A stretch of 27,151 nucleotides of DNA, from IMG/VR virus record IMGVR_UViG_3300044684_000125, positions 1 through 27,151 of that record; one strand, 5' to 3'. A model generated the notes under the pieces. That model was given only the letters and a program-made list of their open reading frames with translations, was not told the DNA's origin and did no database searches. The DNA comes from a virus. This document shows positions 14,461-21,170 of this stretch, piece by piece (positions within the stretch are counted from its first letter, which is position 1; each line of letters opens with the position of its first letter). A program made the position numbers and the translations under genes.

Positions 14461-14641
14461 CTCTATCCGTCCCGAGGAACTGATCACCTTTGACATGTAT
14501 TTCGCGTCCGTTCGATCCATGCAATTTCACCCTGGCGCGGGGACCAAAGAACACACGATTTTGACGCGGGAGCAGTGTGCGCAAGAAGCGCTTGAGATGA
14601 TCAAGCTCCGGCGAATCATGGCTGGGGCCGATGCCGGATGA
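14444..14641 (+). CDS. Hypothetical protein (65 residues, GTG start)
   Basis: I choose GTG at 14444 (MSNSSDSIRPEE), with AAAGGTG at suitable distance upstream. An alternative GTG at 14435 adds three residues. The product has a FDMYFASVRSMQFHPGAGTK core and ends in a helix (EQCAQEALEMIKLRRIMAG). The final helix resembles the small phage proteins made next to tail genes. Function is unknown. It occupies the slot between the oxygenase and the ejection proteins where P22 has gp26 and gp14, but no similarity to those is seen. Confidence 0.6.
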   Translation: MSNSSDSIRPEELITFDMYFASVRSMQFHPGAGTKEHTILTREQCAQEALEMIKLRRIMAGADAG

Positions 14642-14649
14642 GGTGAGTT

Positions 14650-15396
14650 ATGCCCTGGGGCTTTGCAGCAGCAGCAGTCGGTTCCATTGTTGGCGGGGTG
14701 ATGTCCGGCCAAGGCGCTCAAGACGCCGCTCAAACGCAGGCCAATGCGGCCAATGCGGCCACTCAAGCCCAACTGGACATGTACAACCAGAACGTCCAGC
14801 GTCTATCGCCATGGACCAATGCGGGCGGATCGGCATTAAGTACCCTTCAGGGCATGATGCCGACGCTGACCCAGCAATTCGGAGCGCAGCAATTCCAGCA
14901 ATCGCCTGGGTATCAATGGCAGCTTGGCCAAGGCATCAATGCTATCCAGAATTCGGCAGCCGCCACCGGCGGTGTCAATTCCGGCAATACCATGAAAGCT
15001 CTGATGAGCTATGGCCAGGGCCTCGCCAATCAGGATTACTACAACGCCCTGAATGCCTATACTAACTGGCAAAACCAGGTCTACAACATGTATTCGGGCA
15101 TCTCGAATACGGGGGCGAATGCGGCAGGTCAAGTGGCTGGAATCGGTGCCAATACCGCCAATGCCATCGGCAATAACATCACTGGCGCGGGCAATGCTCG
15201 GGCCGCTGGCCAAGTGGCCGCTGGCAATACCATGGGCAACACACTGGGTAGCCTTGGCAATCTCGGTTTGATGTATCAGATGCAGGGTGGCTTTGGCGGT
15301 GGTGGTGGTGGCGGAGGGATGCCAAACATCCCCAGTAGCGCCTATACGCCCGATTACACCCAAAGCTTTGCACCATCCGGCATCACGGGGGTCTAG
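14650..15396 (+). CDS. DNA transfer/ejection protein, P22 gp7-like
   Basis: The 248-residue product is close to P22 gp7 (229). It has a hydrophobic N-terminus (MPWGFAAAAVGSIVGGVMSG) and then Ala/Gln-rich helices. The core is characteristic: RLSPWTNAGGSALSTLQ, SPGYQWQLGQGINAIQNSAA and GVNSGNTMKALMSYGQGLAN, a pattern common in phage ejection or internal virion proteins. The end is Gly-rich (GGFGGGGGGGGMPNIP). Such proteins are packaged in the head and exit with DNA to form a conduit through the host envelope. Ribosome site GAGGTGAG precedes the ATG. P22 order (gp7, gp20, gp16) matches the next two genes. Confidence 0.85.
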   Translation: MPWGFAAAAVGSIVGGVMSGQGAQDAAQTQANAANAATQAQLDMYNQNVQRLSPWTNAGGSALSTLQGMMPTLTQQFGAQQFQQSPGYQWQLGQGINAIQNSAAATGGVNSGNTMKALMSYGQGLANQDYYNALNAYTNWQNQVYNMYSGISNTGANAAGQVAGIGANTANAIGNNITGAGNARAAGQVAAGNTMGNTLGSLGNLGLMYQMQGGFGGGGGGGGMPNIPSSAYTPDYTQSFAPSGITGV

Positions 15397-15398
15397 CG

Positions 15399-16781
15399 AT
15401 GCCCATCGATCCGTCCATTGTGCTTTCAGGGGTTCAGGGACCGCCGCAACCGATTACTCTGAACTCTATTGCGCAGATGATGCAGATGCGTCAGCAAGCG
15501 CAACAGATGCAGCAGCAGCGTGCCGTCCAGAACTCACTCGCCGCGATCTACAGCGATCCGTCCAATCTTGGGCCTGATGGCATGCCTAATGCTCAGGCCA
15601 TGCTCAAAATCGCCCGTGTTTCGCCTCAGGCAGCACAGAGTATGACCGCACAAAAAGCGGCCATCGATGAAAAACTGGCGATCACCAGCAAAGACCAAGC
15701 AGAAGCTGGTCTTCAGGCGCAAAAGTACATCCAAACGATCGTGCGCGATCCGGCTTTGAATGCCTATGACGAAGCCTTGGCATCCGGTAAAAGCCCCCAA
15801 CAGGCGCGAGATATCGCCCAGAAAATCTACTCCGAGGGCCTGGATAGCCTTTTTGCGGGCGGCTATGTTTCGGACACCATGAAGTCGCAAGTGCCGCAGA
15901 ACTTCGATCCGGTACGGGTCCGGGCGAATAGCCTGTCTTATAAGGATGCACAGAACCTTGCTGGTAAGAAGGAAGATCGTGCCGAGAAGGAGGCCTACCA
16001 GAGCGCACAGCTAAAGCTAGGTGAAGCACGCCTTGGTCTAGAAGAGCAGCGCGTTGGCATTGAAGGAGCTAGGGAGCGTCGAGAGGCTGGCAAGGATCAG
16101 GCGGGTGGCGGCCAAGATCTTTCGGATGACGCCATCAATAATGCTGCGGCGCGTTATAACCTGGACGGGACCCTTCCTCCGATGGGGATGGGTAAAGCCG
16201 GGATGAATCTTCGTACTGAGATTCTTAACCGCGCCGCCAAGATGGCGTCCGGAAAAGATCCAACCGAACAGCGCGTTCAACAAATCGCCAATAAAGCGGA
16301 TGCATCGGCCTTGCTTCAGCTCCGCAAACAACAAACGGCCGGCGAGAATTTCGAGAAGACCGCACTCAAGAATGCCGATTTGGCGCTTGCTGCCTCTGAG
16401 AAGATGGATCGCACGGGGGTTCCGGTCTTCAACAAATGGCTTCAGGCAGGTCGTCGTGGTACTGGATCGGTGGAAGCAGCCAATTTCGATGCGGCCAACA
16501 ATTCCTTTGTGGAGGAATATGCCAAGGTCATGACGGGATCTACGGGGGGTGCGGCGGCGACGGATTCAGCGCGGCAGCGTGCTCATGAGCTTCTGGATAC
16601 CTCCATGACACCGGAACAATACCGATCCAATGTGGACATCCTGAAGAAGGAAATGGCTAACCGTGTTCAATCCTTCCGCGAGCAGGCCGAGGAAACGGAA
16701 GGTCGCATTCGAGATACAGGCAAGAAGTCTGATTCGGGTACTTCGCAAGCCAAAACCGTACATTGGGATGACCTGCAATGA
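15399..16781 (+). CDS. Ejection / internal virion protein, P22 gp20 position
   Basis: The 460-residue product is near P22 gp20 in length (471). It is mostly helical, with a Gln/Met-rich N-terminus (SIAQMMQMRQQAQQMQQQRA), a coiled-coil region in the middle (DRAEKEAYQSAQLKLGEARL, then EEQRVGIEGARERREAG), and further helices to the end. No enzyme domain or membrane span is seen. Assignment as an ejection protein comes from composition, coiled coils and its place between the gp7-like and next genes. Direct sequence similarity to gp20 was not demonstrable by eye. It overlaps the next start (ATGA). Confidence 0.65.
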   Translation: MPIDPSIVLSGVQGPPQPITLNSIAQMMQMRQQAQQMQQQRAVQNSLAAIYSDPSNLGPDGMPNAQAMLKIARVSPQAAQSMTAQKAAIDEKLAITSKDQAEAGLQAQKYIQTIVRDPALNAYDEALASGKSPQQARDIAQKIYSEGLDSLFAGGYVSDTMKSQVPQNFDPVRVRANSLSYKDAQNLAGKKEDRAEKEAYQSAQLKLGEARLGLEEQRVGIEGARERREAGKDQAGGGQDLSDDAINNAAARYNLDGTLPPMGMGKAGMNLRTEILNRAAKMASGKDPTEQRVQQIANKADASALLQLRKQQTAGENFEKTALKNADLALAASEKMDRTGVPVFNKWLQAGRRGTGSVEAANFDAANNSFVEEYAKVMTGSTGGAAATDSARQRAHELLDTSMTPEQYRSNVDILKKEMANRVQSFREQAEETEGRIRDTGKKSDSGTSQAKTVHWDDLQ

Positions 16782-18472
16782 GCATGGACGTCACTCTTCC
16801 GGATGGTACGGTCATCAAGGGCGTCCCGGATGGGACGACGCGGGAACAACTCGCGCAGAAATTGGTGGCCAAAGGCTTCAAAGTTCCCGATTCCTGGCTG
16901 GCTAAGAAGCGTTTTGCACCCGGGACACCGGAATTCGAGGCGGCTTATCAGAAGAAACAGGATGAAATGGTCGCCGGCATGTCGATGGGTGAGCGTTTGG
17001 CCGCTGGCGCGGGCAAAGCCGTCTATGACACTGGCCGAGGCTTGGGCCAAATTCTCGGCAAGGTTTCGAAGGAAGATGTAGCGAAGGCGCGTGAGCAAGA
17101 TCAAGCCTTGATGCGCACCAAAGCGGGGATAACCGGCAATGTCCTGGGTTATGTGGGAGAGGCGGTACCTGCCGCATTGCTTGCACCGGAGGCGACAGGC
17201 GCGGCTGGCACGGTAGGTACCGCTCTTCTTCCTAGGCTCATCGCTGGCGGTCTTTCTGGTGGCGCCCAGGGCTATGCCGCCCCTTATGCTTCGCAGGGGG
17301 AGCACATCACTAATACGCTGGTAGGTGCCGGCCTCGGAACGGCCATTCCGGGCGCTGGCGCTGCCACCTCGAATGTCATGCGGGGACTAGCTTCTCCTGA
17401 AGCCAAGACGCTCCTGGAGGCCGGAGTGCGCCTCACCCCTGGTCAGATGCTTGGCGGCATGGCGCGACGCGCTGAAGACGCTGCTATGAGCCTTCCGGTG
17501 GTGGGTTCGGCCATCCGCAATGCCCAACGGCGCGCGATCGAGGATTTCAATCTAGCCAGTGTGGAGAAAGCCCTGCAACCGATTGGGATTAAGCTAGGAA
17601 AAGGTGTCGAGGCAGGCTATGACGCCATCGAGCAGGGTCGTAAAGCGATTACCTCAGCCTATGACAAGGTGCTTGGCAAGATGAAAGGCCGGGTGGATAG
17701 CACCTTGACCAACAAGATTGCCGGCACATTGACCAGTCATGTCAACACGCTGCCGGACAATCTGGCCCGCAAGTTGATGCAGACGGTCGATGAGGATGTT
17801 CTACAGAAGCTTGGAAAAGGCCAATGGGTCGGCGGCAAGGAAGTTAAGGAAGTTATATCGAATCTCGGCAATGAAGTTCGTGCCGCTCAGCAATCGATCG
17901 ATCCGGCCTATCGACAGCTTGGTAAGGCGTTTCAGTCCATCCAGAACGATGTGAAGGATATGCTGAAGCGTAGTAATCCTAAGGAAATGGGCGAGGAATT
18001 GGCGAATGCCGATGCGGCGCATGCCCGCATGCTTCGCGTGGAAAACGCGGCGGCGCGTGTGGGTGCGGACGAAGGGAAATTCACTGCGGCGCAACTCCGT
18101 TCGGCTGTTCGAGCCGAGGATTCCAGCTACAAAAAGCGTGGTTTCAGCCAGGGCAATGCTCTGCTACAGGATTGGGCCGATGCTGGCAAGAATGTCTTGC
18201 CACAGAAGGTTCCAGATAGCGGCACTGCGGAACGTCTACGCCTCCTAGATACTGCCGCCATGCTTGTACCTGGCTTGGCCGCGCATGCTGCCTATAGCGC
18301 CCCCAGCCGTTTTCTGATGGAAAGGGCGCTGGCTCCCCGCCCTAATCCAGTATCGAACTATCTGGCTAATTTGGCTCAGCAGCGTCTAGGGAATCCGGCG
18401 AATGCTCTGGTGGGTCGTGCATTTGCTCCTCAGCCAATGCCACAACCAGCGCCGCAAGTCCAGCAGCAATAA
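16778..18472 (+). CDS. Ejection / internal virion protein, P22 gp16 position
   Basis: The 564-residue product (P22 gp16 is 609) begins with MDVTLPDGTVIKGVPDGTTR, a short motif that recurs at the start of many large phage internal and tail proteins. Hydrophobic Gly/Ala-rich stretches follow (NVLGYVGEAVPAALLAPEAT; LLPRLIAGGLSGGAQGYAAP; TLVGAGLGTAIPGAGAATSN), able to insert in a membrane. Then come long helices (IKLGKGVEAGYDAIEQGRKA), and the end is Pro/Gln-rich. This combination fits a protein ejected with DNA to breach the inner membrane. It is the third ejection gene in the P22-like order. The specific role is inferred. Confidence 0.68.
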   Translation: MSMDVTLPDGTVIKGVPDGTTREQLAQKLVAKGFKVPDSWLAKKRFAPGTPEFEAAYQKKQDEMVAGMSMGERLAAGAGKAVYDTGRGLGQILGKVSKEDVAKAREQDQALMRTKAGITGNVLGYVGEAVPAALLAPEATGAAGTVGTALLPRLIAGGLSGGAQGYAAPYASQGEHITNTLVGAGLGTAIPGAGAATSNVMRGLASPEAKTLLEAGVRLTPGQMLGGMARRAEDAAMSLPVVGSAIRNAQRRAIEDFNLASVEKALQPIGIKLGKGVEAGYDAIEQGRKAITSAYDKVLGKMKGRVDSTLTNKIAGTLTSHVNTLPDNLARKLMQTVDEDVLQKLGKGQWVGGKEVKEVISNLGNEVRAAQQSIDPAYRQLGKAFQSIQNDVKDMLKRSNPKEMGEELANADAAHARMLRVENAAARVGADEGKFTAAQLRSAVRAEDSSYKKRGFSQGNALLQDWADAGKNVLPQKVPDSGTAERLRLLDTAAMLVPGLAAHAAYSAPSRFLMERALAPRPNPVSNYLANLAQQRLGNPANALVGRAFAPQPMPQPAPQVQQQ

Positions 18473-18592
18473 GCGTTTCAGAAAGGATTCGCGCATGTGG
18501 GTCCATGCATAGATGTGCAATGCCTGGATGCCATGCAGCACCAGCAATACGATGATGTAAGCAATGCACCGTTCCAGCATGGAGATCAGTAT

Positions 18593-18766
18593 ATGCCATC
18601 TAAATCGAAAGCTCAGAACCGCATGATGCATGCGGTAGCCCATGACAAGAAACTTGGGCAACGTCTCGGTGTTCCTCAAAAGGTCGCTAAGGAGTATGTG
18701 AAGGCTGATGCAGCCCGTAAAATCAAGAAACTACCGCTTCACGTCAAAAAGGCGAAGAAACACTAA
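18593..18766 (+). CDS. Small basic protein (57 residues)
   Basis: The ATG at 18593 follows GGAGATC. In-frame upstream codons to 18497 are of unlike composition, so the short version is preferred. The product begins MPSKSKAQNRMMHAVAHDKK and contains GVPQKVAKEYVKADAARK, then a Lys-rich end. Small proteins with this MPxKSKAQ opening are widespread in phages, often beside virion genes, with no established function. Strong positive charge suggests nucleic-acid contact. The stop overlaps the ATP-grasp start (TAATG). The preceding 120 bases (18473-18592) hold no gene I can support. Confidence 0.72.
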   Translation: MPSKSKAQNRMMHAVAHDKKLGQRLGVPQKVAKEYVKADAARKIKKLPLHVKKAKKH

Positions 18767-20100
18767 TGCGCGTCCTCCTGATCGATACAGACCGTTGCGG
18801 CCTGGATTTCGCGTGGCGCTGTGTCGAGGCGGGTCATGACGTGCGCTGGTATAACCGGGACAAAGAGGGGAATAGATTCAAGGATGGCAAAGGATTCCCG
18901 GGCATTCAGCATATCGATGATTGGAAGCCTTCCATGAAATGGGCCAAGGATGGCGTCATCTGGCTATCGTCCAACGCGATGTTCATCAAGGATATGGACG
19001 AGTGGAAAAAGCATGGATATCCCATCTTCGCGCCTTCACAAGCCGCTGCAGATCTAGAGATCAAGCGCGCAAAAGGCATGCGCTTGCTTGAAAAGATGGG
19101 GCTTCTCGTACCTGCTTATCACACCTTCAATTCTCTCAAAGAGGCTGAGAATTTTGCGCGTAAATCCGATCAAGCCTATGTGTTCAAAACCATGGGCGAT
19201 AACGAAGACAAGAGCCTTTCGTATGTGGCTAAAACGCCAGCTGATCTGGTTGGCCGCATCCAAAGATGGATCAAGCTCGGTTTGAACCCGAAAGGACAGG
19301 TGATGCTGCAGGAGAAAATTGATGGCTATGAAATGGGTGTTTCTTGCTGGTTTGGCCCGGTGGGTCCGTTGCCGAATAAGTGGAACATTAATTTCGAGCA
19401 CAAGAAGCTCATGCCCGGAAATTACGGACCCAACACCGGAGAGATGGGTACGGTCATCCAGTATTGCCGCGATGAAAAGATGGCCGATGAATTGTTCACG
19501 CCTGAACTTGTCAAACACTTGATCGAGATCGGCCATATCGGCGATATCGACCTCAATTGCATCATCGAAAAAGGAAGTGGAAAGATCTACCCCCTTGAAT
19601 TCACCTGCCGTCCCGGATGGCCTTACGACTGGATTGCCTCCGACCTGCATAAGGGCGATCCCGTAGAATGGATGCGGGATCTCTTAGAAGGTCATGACAC
19701 CCTACAGGTTTCTTACGACGTTGGTATTGGTGAAGTCGTAGCGATTCCACCCTTTCCGCGTGACGATTGCGACGAAGCCGAATGCATGGACTTGCCCATT
19801 GAGATACCGCACCGGTGGGACCGTATCCATCCTGTCTGTATGCAGATCGAGAAAGGACCTTCCATGAAGGATGGCAAGGTCGTAGACGCCGATATTTTCA
19901 CTACATCTGGCAATTATGTGCTTGTCGCGACGGGTACGGGTGAAACCGTCAAGCAGGCCAAGGAAGCGGTAGACAAAGTGATCAAGAAAGTGAACGTCTC
20001 TAACATGATGGTTCGCAATGACATCGGCAACGATTTGGAAGAATGCTTACCGGAACTCCATAAAATGGGGTTCGCAACCTCAATGGAGTATGACCTATGA
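18766..20100 (+). CDS. PurD-like ATP-grasp ligase
   Basis: The 444-residue product has the layout of phosphoribosylamine-glycine ligase (PurD, E. coli 429 residues). It has an N-terminal Rossmann-like part (MRVLLIDTDRCGLDFAWRC) and an ATP-grasp core with KRAKGMRLLEKMGLLVPAY (100-118), VMLQEKIDGYEMGVS (179-193) and HKKLMPGNYGPNTGEMGTV (212-230). LEFTCRPGWP (277-286) carries Glu278 and Arg282, and a C-terminal part has SGNYVLVATGTGETVKQAKE (381-400). GPNTGEMG closely matches PurD GPNTGGMG. The PurD GGREHA motif is replaced by TDRCGLD and the GDPE end by GWPY, so the substrate may differ. It would join an amine to a carboxylate using ATP. It is coupled to the genes on both sides, both late. Confidence 0.85.
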   Translation: MRVLLIDTDRCGLDFAWRCVEAGHDVRWYNRDKEGNRFKDGKGFPGIQHIDDWKPSMKWAKDGVIWLSSNAMFIKDMDEWKKHGYPIFAPSQAAADLEIKRAKGMRLLEKMGLLVPAYHTFNSLKEAENFARKSDQAYVFKTMGDNEDKSLSYVAKTPADLVGRIQRWIKLGLNPKGQVMLQEKIDGYEMGVSCWFGPVGPLPNKWNINFEHKKLMPGNYGPNTGEMGTVIQYCRDEKMADELFTPELVKHLIEIGHIGDIDLNCIIEKGSGKIYPLEFTCRPGWPYDWIASDLHKGDPVEWMRDLLEGHDTLQVSYDVGIGEVVAIPPFPRDDCDEAECMDLPIEIPHRWDRIHPVCMQIEKGPSMKDGKVVDADIFTTSGNYVLVATGTGETVKQAKEAVDKVIKKVNVSNMMVRNDIGNDLEECLPELHKMGFATSMEYDL

Positions 20101-21170
20101 CTGGCCCCCTCACCCCCAGCGTACCTCCTAAGCTCAAGTTCTTTATTCCCGGCACGACCAATGTAGCATCGGGTGCAAAGCTCTTTACCTATGCAGCAGG
20201 CACTACGACCAAGCAGGCTACATATTCGACCTCCACTGGCACGCCCAACACCAATCCCATTGTCTTGGATGCGAATGGAGAGTGTGTGTGCTATCTGGAT
20301 TCGAATCTGGAATACGATTTCTGGTACTGCCCATCGACCGATACCGATCCTCCCACTAATCCGTATTGGACGGTTGGAAGCATTGGCTTCGGAAACATGA
20401 TCAATGGCCTTGCGCCATTGAACAGTCCGGCTTTTACGGGAACGCCAACCGCACCTACTGCAACGGTTGGTGATAGCAGCACGGATATTGCCAATACACA
20501 GTTTGTGCAAACAGCTATCACCAACGCTTTTGCAAGCAATCCCACCGTTCCTACACAAGCCGCTGGCGACTACAGCACGAAAGTTGCAACAACTGCTTTC
20601 GTAGGAAATGAAATCAATCGCGCTTGGCAAATGGTGGTTTTCACCAATTCAGGCACATGGAATGTGCCTACAAATGTGAAATTCGCCAAAATTCGGATTT
20701 GGGGAGGAGGTGGTGGTGCCGGGGGTGGATCTTCCGGAAATGTAGGTTCTGGCGGCGGTGGTGCCGGTTATGCAGAAGGTGTTATTTCTCTGGGATCCAA
20801 TACTTCTTTGGCAATTGTTATTGGAGCTGCTGGAACAGGCGGTTCGCCTGGTAATTCAGGAACATCCGGCGGTGCATCGACCATTGCTGCATTAGGAATT
20901 ACTGCGAATGGTGGTGGCGCAGGTGCTGGGAATAGTGGAACGCCAGGTGCAGGAGGTGGCGCTTCGGGGTTGACGTTAACTTATACGGGCTCCGGGGGTG
21001 GCATTTCTGTCTTACCTGGATCGGGTATTCCTGCTCCAGGAGGCGGTGCGTGGGGTAATGCAGCTTCATTTATTCCCTTCGGCCCTGGATGTGGCGGCAC
21101 CGGTTTTGGCAATGCCTCAGGATCGGCTGGCATTGCGGGCATGTGCATCATTGAGTACCTACAGCCGTGA
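20097..21170 (+). CDS. Tail fibre with Gly-rich adhesin-like C-terminus
   Basis: The 357-residue product has three parts. Residues 1-95 (PKLKFFIPGTTNVASGAKLF, then TYAAGTTTKQATYSTSTGTP) match the N-terminal domain shared by many podovirus fibres. Residues 105-172 hold two phage tail repeats (SPAFTGTPTAPTATVGDSST and DYSTKVATTAFVGNEI). From about 180 there is FTNSGTWNVPTNVKFAKIRI, then a long run of Gly blocks to residue 350 and a closing IIEYLQP strand. The last part resembles Gly-rich domains that can pack as polyglycine-II layers in phage adhesins and probably contacts the receptor. It overlaps its neighbours by 4 bases on both sides. Confidence 0.85.
   Translation: MTGPLTPSVPPKLKFFIPGTTNVASGAKLFTYAAGTTTKQATYSTSTGTPNTNPIVLDANGECVCYLDSNLEYDFWYCPSTDTDPPTNPYWTVGSIGFGNMINGLAPLNSPAFTGTPTAPTATVGDSSTDIANTQFVQTAITNAFASNPTVPTQAAGDYSTKVATTAFVGNEINRAWQMVVFTNSGTWNVPTNVKFAKIRIWGGGGGAGGGSSGNVGSGGGGAGYAEGVISLGSNTSLAIVIGAAGTGGSPGNSGTSGGASTIAALGITANGGGAGAGNSGTPGAGGGASGLTLTYTGSGGGISVLPGSGIPAPGGGAWGNAASFIPFGPGCGGTGFGNASGSAGIAGMCIIEYLQP

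Noticed and set aside
13966-14520. A 184-codon minus-strand frame opposite the oxygenase gene
   Set aside because: It is antisense to a gene with intact catalytic motifs, and the predicted protein shows no domain pattern.
18386-18580. A hydrophobic minus-strand frame (starting MLERCIAYIIVLLV) across the gap between the third ejection gene and the small basic gene
   Set aside because: It looks like a membrane protein, but it has no ribosome site, is partly antisense to the ejection gene, and would be the only minus-strand gene inside the late operon. Conservation in relatives would be needed to revive it.
18497-18592. An N-terminal extension of the 57-residue basic protein from a GTG
   Set aside because: The added residues are unlike the rest of the protein, while the ATG at 18593 has a proper GGAG site.
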